A stretch of 64,000 nucleotides of DNA from Homalodisca vitripennis (lineage: Eukaryota > Arthropoda > Insecta > Hemiptera > Cicadellidae), in the NCBI RefSeq assembly GCF_021130785.1, contig NC_060215.1, positions 72,237,501 to 72,301,500 on the forward strand, given 5' to 3'. This document shows positions 1 through 11,257 of the stretch, piece by piece. Both the position numbers and the translations under genes were made by a program. Positions within the stretch are counted from its first letter, which is position 1. Each line of letters begins with the position of its first letter. The notes under the pieces were generated by a model. That model saw only the letters and a list, made by a program, of their open reading frames with translations. It was not told where the DNA came from and did no database searches.

Positions 1-21
1 GTGAATTAAAGAAACATACAG
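1..21 (+). CDS. WASHC4: WASHC4 (SWIP) exon, 3' end only, cut by window edge
   Basis: The first 21 bases end in ACAG followed by a textbook donor GTGAGT at 22. Read in the phase required by the next exon, they give E-L-K-K-H-T plus one G, which completes a Gly codon with the first two bases of the exon at 5594. The joined peptide runs directly into the WASHC4-like sequence there. The exon therefore belongs to the WASH complex subunit SWIP, which helps the complex activate Arp2/3 on endosomes. The assignment of these few codons rests on phase and donor match, not on their own similarity. The rest of the gene lies upstream of the window. Confidence 0.75.
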
Positions 22-129
22 GTGAGTTAGTAAATATTTTTATCATTTAATTTTTAGAAAATAAGTTCCAAATTTCCGAAAAAAAATTAAAAAACTGAAT
101 AAATTTTACCATGGATCCCACATTTGATT

Positions 130-360
130 GCGGGCCCTGTTACCAGGATCAGGCTCAGGGCCCGCTCCTTCTGTTCACTTGTCATGCTGTAGGGCATAAT
201 TAAAACATGAGATTTTTAATTTTAATGTAACGCAGATTTTTATTTTAACTGATGATTATAATATAAAACATAATAAAATAAAAATTGTAAAATATATAAA
301 ATTAGGGACAGAGCCGGGCCCCCAGGGGCCCAGGCCTGGGACCAGGGGTCCACCAGCCCA
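130..360. repeat. GC-rich palindromic patches (GGGCCC), possible hAT termini
   Basis: In an otherwise AT-rich stretch, GCGGGCCCTG at 130-139 is the exact inverse of CAGGGCCCGC at 156-165. A second patch at 313-352 holds GGGCCC twice, AGGCCTGG and CAGGGG. Both resemble the GGGCCC-rich ends of the hAT element that follows. They may be its left end or ends of a related short copy. Confidence 0.35.
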
Positions 361-3300
361 ACCCATGTGGAGCCATGATTTTTACCCCTCATTATAAATT
401 TGAATTATACAGTAATCAGTTTCATAAAATAAATTAGGCTACAGTTAACTCCCGATTATCCAAGGGCTGGTTAACCTTTAAGACGATCAACAAGGTTCCA
501 TAACAGCAAAAAATACAAATAAACTTAATTATTACTGGGCTGCAAAATTTGAGACGTTGTAATCGTCTTATAAACGTACCTATGTAATAAGACGTGAAAT
601 TATAAATTTACTGACGTTTACTGTGTATCTAAATCTAAACTAACAAAACATATGAGGAGTAGGATGGTTAAAAAATTAAAAAACAACACATAAAATTCGG
701 TTTGCTACTGCTACTGAACGTCGTTTTAAGTTTCAATTAATCAAGTTTATCCTATTAAATCAGAGAGAACGACGGCTCATCGCTCACTCTTTTTGTGGTT
801 GTTCACATGCTTGTATGCAGTATGCACGTTAGCACGTAGAAAATATTATTCAATGACGACATAGTTTGGTATTGATTCGTGTTGGCTCGTTGGCTGATAT
901 ATTGGTTGTTATGACAACCAACTTGAGGCGACGCATCGCATCACTAGTTGCGCAGTTTTACGAGAGGGAATGGGGAGTGAGGACAGGATAAACAGAGAGA
1001 GAAAACAGGAAGTAAACCCCCAATATGTTGGCAAGACAGGTAAACAATAGAGATCGCTGGGTGAACGTCTTAAAAAACTTGACCTTGGAATCTGAGTGAG
1101 AGCGCAGCAAGCGATACAGTATCCGAAAATAGCTCAATGACTCATCACATCCCCTCACGTGTCCTGTGATTTGCACCTGTCGGTTTTTGATTAGTTTAGC
1201 CCAGTTTGAGATACATTTACTACTTTAAAACGCAGCGTTTGATAATTTACATTCCGTATTTATTTTAGCAACTGCTCGGTTTAGGCCTAGTAATCAATAC
1301 TAATTTTTAATTGTCTAATAGTGTTTATGATCAATTTGATACATTTTTAAATTTGTATTTTGATATTTAGGTTCTAAAAATTCTATTTCAAATATTATTT
1401 TATGATCTGCCCACATCAATTTATTATTCTTGACTAATCCAAGATATTTATTTTTTAGGTCCATTCACAGTATTTTATCATCATTTCGCATAATAAAACA
1501 CCGTTATATCTCAAAATGGACACTTACAAACATAAATCCTGGTGCTCAAAAACGTAAAGAAAGGCAAAAGAAAATTGAAAGTTTCAAATAAAGGATCCAG
1601 GACATTATTTGACGTTGGAATCAAAGTAGACGTAGCTACAACTAGTTCTAACAGCGGCCCTAACGACCCTGGCGCCGCCAGGGAGAAACTTTGCGAAGTT
1701 TCTTCACAGTTTTCATGAACACCCTAATACTGAAGACAGCGAAGATCTTGAAAGCTGTAGGCCTAATGCTGATGAAGGAGAAACAATGGTAGATAGCTTT
1801 ACCTCAGAACCTGATCCTAAAGATGATATTGTTTTGGAAGATCACAATCGTGACATTCTAAATGCTAATGTAGATTCGGGGTTAGGAACTATAATTACCA
1901 GTTCAGATTTGGGACTTCTGAAAAACAAGGTGGTGACTGACAGTGTGATTGAGACTTTAGTGAAAATGGGTCCATCTTTGATGCCGTCAGATCTGCCAAG
2001 TGATGGAAAAAGAGCGTTTCCCAAAAAAACGGTTCTTTTTTCAAAAAGGCCGAACGGACAGAGAGCGTCAGAAGAGATTTGGCTTGTATGGAGTGAGACT
2101 GCTGAGTCCTTATTTTGTTTTCCATGTATAGACTTTTCAATAATAATAGTGGGGGGGTGAAAAAACACGATTCAAATAAGTCAGTTTTGTTAAGTAACGA
2201 TGGATGGAAAAAGGAATATGGATGGCGGGAAGCTTTTACAAACAAGCTACCTTTGCATGAAACCAGCGCTTCCCACAAAAATTGCTACATCCAATGGAGA
2301 GAGTTAGAAAGGAGGCTAAGTGATGGATCAGACATACATTCTCAACTCGACTCAGAACTGGCTTCAAGAACCAAATATTGGAGGGATATATTTCAAAGAT
2401 TGCTCTCCGTGGTCATGTTCCTTGAGAGCGAGGATTAGCTCTCAGAGGGACCTCTGAAAAAAATTGGGGATCCCAACAATGGAAACTTTCTGGGTCTGAT
2501 AGAGCTGTTAGCGGAATATGACCCTTTACTAAGAGAACCATATTGCAAAAGTAAAAAAGGCCCAAGAAGAGGGAAAACGTGTTTCAAGCTCATTATCTGT
2601 CTAAAGACTCTCAAAATGAATTCATTCAAGTTTGTGGGGGAAAGAGTTCGACAGAAGGTATTGGAAGAAAGGAAGAAATCAAAATATTATGCTATTATTG
2701 CTGGACTCTACCCCCGATGCCTCACATACTGAGCAAACAACGTTGATCTTGAGATATCTCTTAGATTGTGAATCAGAATTTAAAATTTGCGAACGATTTT
2801 TAAATTTTGTTGACTGTAACAAAAAAAACTGGAATGGATGTGGCTAAGTTGATTATTAGCGAGCTCAACAAACACTCAATTCCGTTGAAGGAATGCAGAG
2901 GCCAGGGGTACGACAATGGATCCAATATGGCTGGAATATACAAAAGGTGCCCAAGCCATCATAATGGAGACCAACAATTTGGCTTTTTATAATAACTGTG
3001 CCGCACATAGCCTCAACCTGTGTGGGGTTAATGCTGCTGAATGCTGCGAGGAAGCTACAACATTTTTTTGGCATGCTGCAAAAGACGTATAACTTCTTTT
3101 CTAGAAGCCCTCAAAGATGGGAGTACTTAGAAAACAGAATAGGCTCTTCTCTGCACAGTATTTCTCAAACGAGATGGTCAGCCCGAGTAGATAGTGTGCG
3201 CCCTTTTCGTAAAGCATTTGCCTCTCATCATCAATGCCCTCAATGATTGTAAAGAACTGAATCTATCTGCAGAATGCAAGACAGATCTGAAAGGGCTATT

Positions 3301-4891
3301 GAAATATCTACAATCGTTCGAATGTATCATGATGTCGACAATATGGCTAAAGGTGCTTGTTGCAATAGACAACAAAAATAAAGTATTACAAGCCCGATCA
3401 ACAACTCTAGACGTTGAAACAAAAAATCTGAATGATTTAATAGAGGAACTAAAAAGTACTGAGAGACAGATGGAGCAATCTCTACACTGAGGCCAAGCTA
3501 GTGGCAGGCAACATGGCTGAGAGTGTAGATTGCGAAACTGATTTTAAGGAAAAAAGATTAAAGAAAAGAAAGATTTTTCATGACGAAACAAGGGACGGCA
3601 CGGAACATCAATTAAAAAAACGAAGAGGAACGTTTTAGGGATTGATGTCTTCTTCAAGATCTTAGACTCAGTCTTAGGGGGGACTGTCTCAGAGATTCGA
3701 GTTTGCTGGAAAAAATCAGCAAACCTTTTCCAATGTCTTTGGAAATATATTGAGGAAGACGACAGTTTTATTGAGCAGCAATGTTTGAGTCTGTGTCAAA
3801 CATACAAAGAGGATATTGAGATGGAAATTTTAAATGATATTTAAACATTTGAAATCGATTCATCGCACTAACTTGGGGGAACAAACTCTTCAAACTCTTC
3901 AACCATTAAGTCTAATAAACGCTCTAAGGAAGAACAAACTAGATAGTTTATTTCCAAATATCACTACAGCGATCCGGTTGTTCTGTTGCATACCTGTATC
4001 TGTCAGCCAAGGGGAGAGGAGCTTCAGTTTGATGAAAAGAATTAAAAGTGCAAATCGTTCTACGATGACGCAAGACCGCATGAATGACCTGAGTATTCTA
4101 GCCATGGAGTCAGATTTGGCACGTAGTTTGAAATATGACGACATTATAGAAGACTTTTGCTGGGAAGAAGGCCCGACGAGTTGTGTTTTAGTCATGTTTA
4201 ATGTTTAGTGAGTAACATAGCCCAATGTTTCTTTATTAATTTTCAATTTATGTTTTGTACAATGTTCATTAGGTTTTGTTCATTTAATTTTTTTAGTTTT
4301 GTTCGTTAAGTGATTGTTCAATGATATTTAGTTTTTGTTTCATTAGGTTTTCCAGGAACCTATCATTAAGTTTTTGTTTTCTACTAAAAAGGAGAGCGAC
4401 ACGAGTTGAACTTTAATTTTAATGATTTTATTCTTTGTTAATTATGTTTTGTCCATTTAGTTCATTAAGTGTATATTTTTTAAGGATGGTGTTTTTGATT
4501 TTAATTAAGTTCAGTGAGTTTTGTTTTGTATTGATTTAATAGTAAAAAAATAATCACTACATAATTATAAACCTCAATTCTTTCCATTTGTTTAGCAACA
4601 TTTATTTATATAACTTAAAATTGAAGTAAATACAGGAAAAATCACGGATTTGGCATAATTTTGAAGAAGTGAATCATTTAACAAATAAGTAAATCAAGTA
4701 ATGGAGTAGTAAGTTTTGGAATAAAATAATGCTTGCTATGTTAATATAACCAATATGGGAATTTTGTTCTAACGTTGGGGGGGGGGGGGTGAATTTTAAT
4801 GTAATTAGGTTGGTTGCCTGTTGAATCTTTGGGGGGGGGCCCCCGGTCTTCATGATTGCATAGGGGCCCGAGAATCCTGTCGCCGGGCCTG
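331..4891 (+). mobile_element. hAT element, ZMYM1-like (TTF-type zinc finger), degenerate, in WASHC4 intron 1
   Basis: A broken + strand hAT transposase (separate entry) is followed by a GC-rich end at 4835-4891 that finishes CGCCGGGCCTG. Read inwards, that end starts CAGGCCCGGCG and contains GGGCCC blocks, like terminal repeats of this hAT group. A candidate left end, CAGGCCTGGG at 331, resembles it, but no matching 8-bp target duplication is visible. The left boundary is therefore tentative; the safe extent is about 1500-4891. The whole element lies inside the intron 22-5593 and in the same orientation as the host gene. Confidence 0.6.
1527..4208 (+). pseudogene. Broken ZMYM1-like hAT transposase
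   Basis: Successive frames, in order, give the pieces of one protein. A basic N-terminus (SGAQKRKERQKKIESFK) comes near 1530. A zinc-finger-like stretch with F-P-C lies near 2120. DNGSNMAG is near 2920 and CAAHSLNLCGVNA near 3000, in the DUF4371/RNase H-like core. The hAT C-terminal dimerisation block (SVSQGERSFSLMKRIKSANR) is near 4000-4060. At least five changes of frame and several stops separate the pieces, so no complete protein can be made. Neighbouring reverse-strand open frames at 1842-2278 and 3899-4195 are shadows of it. The family call is from memory of insect copies and is firm at the C-terminus. Confidence 0.8.
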
Positions 4892-4899
4892 ATAGTCAG

Positions 4900-5590
4900 T
4901 GATCTTTTTTGAATGGCATTTGATTAAATATTTTATTTACTTAAATTCATTATAAGTGAAATATAATTAAAATTATAATATTTGACTGTTCCAAACAAAC
5001 TAATTGTATATTAATTTAAATTATTAATTTTCAGCAGCAACTTATCCATATTTGTATGCATGTTAACACAATCCTGGATCAACAATGGATTTTGGGTCAC
5101 CCATGGTCATTGTTCCCTTAATTGCCCTGTGTATTCAATAATTGCCTATACCCTAATTAAAAATTTAGAATTCATGCTTGCATAAGTGTATCATGTTGTT
5201 TTCTAAAAGACATACTCTGACTACTTAAAAGATGGTTATGCTAAGCCATTTAAGTGGAATTTCCAGTAATATATGCTAATCCCTTATCTCAAATATTATA
5301 AATGAAAAAAATATATAATGTTTACCTCTACATCAATTTTTAGGATATTATTTGTTACTTACTTATGATCAATTATAGTGGCTCCCCTAATTAGAAAATT
5401 TGCTCCCAATGACATTGTGTTGTCAGTGTGAATGTAAAGTACTTAAAATAATTAGATTTAATTATTTATTTCTATAGAGACAAATAGCACCTGTATTTAT
5501 GAATTAATACCTTATATTAGTGCCAAATTTAGAGTAAGCTATTGTTTTGTTATCTAATTATTGTGATATATGATTATAACATTTCATTTA
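4900..5590. other. AT-rich intron sequence, no feature seen
   Basis: Intron 1 of WASHC4 downstream of the hAT element. I see no conserved open frame, repeat array or transposon terminus here. Confidence 0.5.
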
Positions 5591-5593
5591 CAG

Positions 5594-5787
5594 GTGTAGC
5601 ATACGTGCTCAGTGTTCTGAATCTAAATGCTGAGTTCGACTCACTTCATTGGTTCCAGTCGATCAGAGACAAGTATGCTTCGGAGCTGAGCAATGTGACA
5701 AAGCAGAAACAAATGGTATCTAAAGAAGATGAGAAACTTCTGCAAACTCTAAATCTCACAGCTAAGAGACTTGAAGTTTATCAACAG
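5594..5787 (+). CDS. WASHC4: WASHC4 (SWIP) penultimate coding exon
   Basis: The exon opens after a TTTACAG acceptor with two bases that complete a Gly codon, then reads 64 codons without a stop. Its peptide includes GVAYVLSVLNL, EFDSLHWFQSIRDKY and DEKLLQTLNLTAKRLEVYQQ, which I recognise from memory as the conserved C-terminal part of WASHC4/SWIP. The WASH complex sits on endosomes and drives branched actin for cargo sorting. The open frame runs on past 5787 to 5952, but that tail (ASQPLFSLYVKEY...) is intron read-through: cutting after CAG at 5787 joins in phase 0 to the exon at 10953 and restores the family sequence. That makes the donor CAG|GCAAGT, a non-canonical GC donor that otherwise fits the consensus. 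A GT a few bases on (after GCAA) would break the phase. Confidence 0.88.
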
Positions 5788-6079
5788 GCAAGTCAACCAC
5801 TCTTTTCACTTTACGTAAAGGAATATAGAACTAAACTACAGGGTTATAGAGAAATAATTCAGTATGGAAGTTATATAAAAACGATATATCATTGTTACAG
5901 TAATACTATAAACCTACAAAAAATGCTCAAAATATTTTCATCCGAGAAATAATATTTATACCTTACTGCAAGTGAATAAAGAAACAAAATAAAGAATACA
6001 ATAATTGTATTCTCAATTGTTTACTGATTTCAGAAATATAGTTTATATGACAGAGATATTTTTACAAATAGTTTATATA

Positions 6080-8340
6080 TCAAAATCAATCAATCAAAAT
6101 CCTTTATTGCTCAAAATAACATTTTTCATGCATTAGCAACGTCATTTAATGGTTATTACACACAGGGCTAGCTTAACTAACTTATACAGTGTTACATGTT
6201 ATGCTAAGTATACATCAAAGAAAAAAACAAAACTATATTTAGTCTACTATTTACAATTTATGCAAAAAATCCTGGAACACTGTAAAAGGAAAACCGTCGA
6301 TGAGGAACTGTTTTAAGTTATTTTTGAAACAAGGTTAAAGAACAATCCACCTTTTAAGCATCTGGAAGTGAGTTGAAAAGTTTTAATGCAGTTGTAAGTT
6401 ACGTGTTTTTGAAAAAAAAGAAGTAGAATGTTTTGGAACTGGAATGTTAAGCCGGTAAGAGGGTTGGTTCTAAGTGAATAATCTGAAATTTGTGTTAGCT
6501 AGTGTCATAAAGTATTCATTCTTTTTTAAAAAAAACCAAAGATTCATAAATAAATTATGCATGGGAAAGTAAGAATGTTGTTGTTTTTAATACATTTCTA
6601 CAAGATTGATGCCTACTTAGCCCAAAAATAATCGCAAAGCTTGCTTCTGCAATTTAAAAATGAAATTGGTTCTGCAGTTCCTTCCCCAAATGGGAACTGC
6701 GTAAACAAGATGAGAATAAAAGCAGCCATAGTACAAAGTTAGTAGTAGTTGTGAATTAGCGAAAGAAGCCAATTTTCTCAATTGCAAACAAACACGAACT
6801 TTAGTTTTTTTACTATTTTATTGATATGCAATTCAACAAATGTCAGGTTGCAGTCAAGTTGAAGACCTAAGAAGCTCACTGAGTCCACACATGATACCAT
6901 GCACTCCCCTTAGCATTACCTGTAAGTTGTCCACAAAACTACGTCTAAGTGTGAAATTCAGAATATGGGTCTTGTCTGTGTTCACAATCATGCCATTTGA
7001 GGTAAAAACCATTGAAGAAGAGCATTGGATTCAACAAAACCATTGATCTCTAAATCCACTTGATTGTGAGCTGTGACCAAAAGAGATGTATCATCGGCAA
7101 AATACAAATATCTGACTTTTTGGTGCAATGTCTAATATCGTTAATAAATACCAAGAAGAGAAGGAGGACCTAACACGGACCTTGGGGGACTCCCATTTTA
7201 ATGACCAGATCATTTGAACACTTTCTTCTTAAAATACCTGGCTGTCCACAAAGCTGATTTCAACTCGCTGAGATCGGACCGCAAGATACGATGCTATCCA
7301 ATCATGAGCTTCACCTCTGACGCCCAGGCCTCTGTAGTTTACTTAACAGTAAACGAATGGTCAACTAAATCAAACGCTTTGCTTAAATCGACGAAAAGGC
7401 CCATAGCACACATTTTTTTTTATCTAGAGCAGTAGGTAACTACTTTGTCAATAAAACAGAACATTGCGTCAAAGAGTACCTTTTTGTTTTTGAAACCCAA
7501 ACTGATTACGGAACAAAATATTGTGGCTTGTCAAAGTGATGATAAAAAGTCTAATTGAAAAAATTTTTTCAAACACCTTTGAAAATTGTGGAGAGAATTG
7601 AGATCGGCCCTATAGTTGTTACACTGCTCATTGCTAGCCTTTTTATAAAAGAGGCTTTACAATCGCAACTTTTAGAAGTGAAGGAAATGAACCAGACAAT
7701 AAAGAAAAAATTTATCAAATGGAACTAGTGGCTTTGTAAGTAAATCTATACATTGCTTCAGAAGTTTGGACGATACTTCGTCAAAAACTACAGAACTACT
7801 TGGCTTTAAGGATAGAACAAACATCTTTAACTCAGTCTCATCAGTAGGGAACAGAAACAGCGAAAAAGAACTCACTGAAAGTTTGTTAGACAAAGATCCT
7901 GAGCCGTGCTGGTCTTAGCATTTAAACTTCTCCCCAGGCTTACAAAATAGTCATTAAAGACATTTGCCTTAACAAAAGGTTCATCCACAGGAGTTCCAGT
8001 TGAATCCAAGATTCTTCCAAGGAGTTCCATTAAGTTTCGTTTTTGAACTACTTCGATTTCGTATTTTCATTTATGATGCTCCACATCGCTTTAGGTTTGG
8101 ACTTGAGCATTTAGAACATACCCTAAAACCTTCTCAGATTTGGCTGAACGAACTGAAGCTCTAAAATCTTTCTTTAGTTTTTAAATAAACCTGCCTTCTA
8201 TGGTCAAGATAATCAAGATCTTGGTCTGTCTGTGTAAAGATAACATGCTGCCGTCTTACGCTCAATAAACTGTAATCAAGAACAATCTTACATGTAGGCT
8301 TTCGTTTAATAATTTTTTTCCTGCGAAACAGGAAAGGCCA
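6080..8340 (-). mobile_element. LINE (Jockey-like) remnant in last WASHC4 intron, reverse strand
   Basis: Reading the reverse strand from about 8340 down, frame-hopping translation gives the pieces of a LINE ORF2. These are a linker (TDQDLDYLDHRRQVYLK), a reverse transcriptase start (KPSSSVVFDEVSSKLLKQC), a G-x-R-G-E-A-H-D-W-I block, a degraded GVPQG-like block near 7180, the catalytic YFADDTSLLVTAHNQVD near 7080-7110, and a C-terminal Y-A-V-P-I-W-G stretch near 6690. Stops and frameshifts break it throughout. The 3' end at 6081-6110 is AATAAAGGATTTTGATTGATTG on that strand, a short-repeat tail typical of such LINEs. The 5' end is truncated. It lies opposite in sense to WASHC4. Confidence 0.8.
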
Positions 8341-8587
8341 AATCCATATAGTATAGCAAAATTGAAGAAAAGGCCTTATACTTACCGTCAGGTGTATACA
8401 TTTATTACTTCTACAAATGTATTCCGTTTTCATTTTAAGATGTTCAAAGTTTACTTTTACTATATTTATATAATATCAATAAATTTACAACTATTATTGA
8501 TATAATAACTCACCGAAATCAATCCCAAAATAATCACTTCAATAACAAAAATTAGAAAAATAACACTGTCCAAGTAGGATTACGTCT

Positions 8588-8610
8588 GTGGCAGCTATTG
8601 TAGCTGCCAC
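8588..8610. repeat. Perfect 10-bp inverted repeat
   Basis: GTGGCAGCTA and TAGCTGCCAC flank a 3-base loop (TTG). It lies in intron sequence between the LINE and the mariner. I cannot tie it to either element. Confidence 0.8.
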
Positions 8611-9170
8611 CTTGCACAAGACAGAAGCAACTAAAAATAAAGGTAAGAGTTATAAATCGCAATAAGAGAAGTTTGATTCTTTCTCTTTGTAACCATGTGT
8701 ATTTCACCAAAATCAGATAATATTTGCTCCTTCAAAAGTTATGCAATAATCAAGTATGTTAGTGCACGACAAGTGCAGCAATGCTACATCCATAACAGTC
8801 TAATGCATCACAGATTTTGCACATGTTACGTCTAGCATCAATGTTGCATTTTTTAAAGTTAAGATAGAGTTACATTTTGTAATGTTTGCTTTGGAACTGG
8901 TGAGTTAAGAAATTATATGAATTCGCTAAATGCAATAGCAATTTTTCAGTCATTAACCCTTTAAATGCAAAATTATTTCAGATTGTACTCTGCCCTGGCT
9001 GGGTTTGTTTGGCCCCTAAGTAATTAAGATGTTTTGGAACTCAGAATGAATGGTAGGTAGGGGAAGTTTTAGGGAGGAAGAGGGTCCAAAGAAGTTTTTT
9101 AAAACACAAAAACAGAGTCTGACCTATTTTATTAGGATTATTGGTTATTAAATAGTAATTATGTCACATA
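8611..9170. other. AT-rich intron sequence
   Basis: No open frame of interest. It contains one TTAACCCTTT decamer at 8953, discussed in the findings as a possible piggyBac-like terminus. Confidence 0.5.
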
Positions 9171-9173
9171 ATA

Positions 9174-10499
9174 CGAGGGCTGTTTTTTAAGTAAGGGCCG
9201 TTTTTTTTTGTAAATAAACAACAATTATTTTTTTCAAAATACATTTATTTTCAGAATCTGCATACTTTTCTTTATTTTTCTACATAGTTGCCTTGTTTGT
9301 TAAGGCATTTATCATATCTTAAAACTAAGTTTTGAAATCCCTCTTCAAAGAAATCTGCCGCCTGCTCTGACAACCAGGAGTTCACGGCCGTCTTGACTTC
9401 TTCGTCGTCATTGTAGCGCTTCCCGCCAAGATGATTTTTCAAGTAACGAAAAAGGTGGAAATCGCTCGGAGCAAGGTCGGGGCTGTACGGCGGATGATTC
9501 AAAACTTCCCAGCCAAAAGAGTCGATCATTTCCTGTGTCCAGCGGTGTGAGGCCTTGCATTGTCGTGGAGGAGCAGAATTCCCTTTGTCAGCATGCCGCG
9601 TCTTTTGTTCTGAATGGCGCGTCGGAGACTGGCCAGGGTTGCGCAGTAGGCTTCTGAGTTAATCGTCACTCCTCGCGGCATAAAGTCCACTAGCAAAACA
9701 CCGCGCCTGTCCCAGAACACAGTTGCCATAACTTTGCACCGCGACAGCGTTTGCTTGGCTTTGACTTTGACTGGAGATGTTGTGTGCCGCCATTCCATGG
9801 ACTGTTGCTTTGATTCAGGAGTGATATGGGATACCCATGTTTCATCTCCTGTGACAATTCGACTCAACATGTCGTCTCCTTCCTCGTCGTAGCGGGTCAA
9901 GAAAGTCAAAGAACTGCTTAATCTCTTTTTTTTGTGATCCTCAGTGAGGAGTTTGGGTACCCATCTTGAGCACAATTTTTTAAAGTTTAGGTTTTCTGAC
10001 ACAATTTTGTACAGTACTGACCTGGACACTTGAGGAAATTCCATAGAGAGAGTGGTTATTGTGAACCGTTGGTCCTCATGAATTTTTGCGTCAACTGCAG
10101 TAATCAAATCTCCCGTGATCACAGATGGCCGGCCTGAGCGATCTTCATCGTGGACATTTTCGCGGCCATCTTTAAATTCTCGGACCCATTTCCGCACTTT
10201 ACCTTCACTTATTGCCTTGGCACCATACACCTCACAAAGCTGACGGTGAATGTCAGCAGCCGACATGTTTCTTGCAGTCAAAAATCGTATCACTGACCGA
10301 ATCTCACACGCGGCGGGTGATTCGATAATCTTAAACATTTTAAAGATCCACAGTAATGCATACAGGTTAGCTACAGAGCTGCAACTGGCATGAAGTTGTT
10401 CGCTAAGAATGCCGGGAGGCGGGGCGCACGCTCGTTACGGCAGGAACGCGAACTACTACCGTGTACGGGAGAACGGCCCTTACTTAAAAACAGCCCTCG
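9174..10499 (-). mobile_element. mariner transposon, nearly complete, TA target duplication
   Basis: The element is 1326 bp. It starts CGAGGGCTG at 9174 and ends with the inverse, CAGCCCTCG, at 10499, flanked on both sides by the TA target duplication (9172-9173 and 10500-10501). The inverted repeats run about 28-29 bp (9174-9202 and 10472-10499) with one T-run length difference. The transposase is on the reverse strand. Size, termini and protein all fit the mariner family. Near-perfect termini and a single damaged site in the coding frame suggest a fairly recent insertion. It sits in the last WASHC4 intron, antisense to that gene. Confidence 0.95.
9272..10338 (-). pseudogene. mariner transposase with one frameshift
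   Basis: The start ATG at 10338 opens a 270-codon frame. It has an N-terminal helix-turn-helix region (AADIHRQLCEVYGAKAISEG), then a DRSGRPS linker, then the catalytic core with first Asp in VTGDETWVSH and second Asp in LLHDNARPHTA. The frame then shifts and stops at 9526. The rest continues from 9529 as MIDSFGWEVLNHPPYSPDLAPSDFHLF, carrying the third Asp, and ends at 9272. Between HTA and TQEMID only two bases remain where the D34D spacing of mariner transposases predicts two codons, so a 4-base deletion is more likely than a 1-base one. The other sites look intact; the protein as encoded loses its last catalytic residue. Confidence 0.93.
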
Positions 10500-10952
10500 T
10501 AACACAAATAAAGTATTAATAGTGTTGTGGTGAACTTGCGTAAATACACAATATACATTTTTTTTAAGTTACAAAAATAAAATTTTTCAGATTTTCTGAA
10601 GATTTTAGAATTGCTTGAGAAAGAATAAATGTTCATGATGATACCGCAGATAATAAGTTCTAAAGTCAATGACATATTTGTTAACAACACAGTACCTGAA
10701 CAAGCAGGCGGTAGCAAGGCAGGGGGAGTTGTGGAACAGTCTGTTCCCTCTCTTCATTCCCACCCATATCCCATAACTATGAATGCCCAACCACTGCATC
10801 ACACACACTCACTGCATTTAAACCCATGATTGTAGCCATCTATTGTTTGCAGTTAATTATTTTCATGTGACTGTCATTGGAAATGAGTTCACTCATTAAT
10901 TTTGTAGTATATAATTAACCACTTATTAATAATTACAAAATCCTTTTTCCAG

Positions 10953-11057
10953 GAGTTCAAACTGCTGTACTACAGCCTGAGCAGTGCACGTGTGTTCTTC
11001 CAAAGAGATCTCACAGCAATGGCAGCAGAACCAAAAGTGGAACTAGCAAATGACTGA
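10953..11057 (+). CDS. WASHC4: WASHC4 (SWIP) terminal coding exon
   Basis: A pyrimidine-rich acceptor (TCCTTTTTCCAG) precedes 34 codons and a TGA stop. The peptide starts EFKLLYYSLSSARVFFQRD and ends in a short polar tail rich in Ala, Glu and Lys. The first half matches the very end of WASHC4 in animals (E-F-x-L-L-Y-F/Y-S-L-S-S-A-R-x-F-F), while the tail after it is variable in the family. Joined in phase 0 to 5594-5787, it completes the C-terminus. The gene converges on the chitin-binding gene on the other strand. The identity is from memory of the family; the exon structure is read from the sequence. Confidence 0.9.
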   Translation, partial: EFKLLYYSLSSARVFFQRDLTAMAAEPKVELAND

Positions 11058-11249
11058 CTAAACTTACCCCTGTATTCATGTTGGCCTTTTTATAAATACC
11101 ATGTTGTACATCAATCATACCTTTATTACATATTTAATGTTTGTAAAAGACATTCCTGTATATTTTAAACTATTTTATAGAGATTATAATACACTCTAAT
11201 ATTGTTATAAATATATTGTTTTCTTATATTGTGTTCATTATTCTTTTTA

Positions 11250-11255
11250 AATAAA
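11250..11255 (+). terminator. Poly(A) signal AATAAA for WASHC4
   Basis: AATAAA lies about 195 bases after the WASHC4 stop codon in an AT-rich 3' UTR, with a T-rich stretch just before it. It is the first clear hexamer downstream of the stop on this strand. Confidence 0.6.
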
Positions 11256-11257
11256 AG

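Noticed and set aside
1842..2278. Reverse-strand open frames of 108 and 127 codons
   Set aside because: They lie opposite the hAT transposase pieces and are shadows of that coding sequence.
5788..5952. Extension of the WASHC4 exon to the stop at 5952
   Set aside because: The extra peptide has no family similarity, while joining at 5787 to 10953 restores the known C-terminus in phase.
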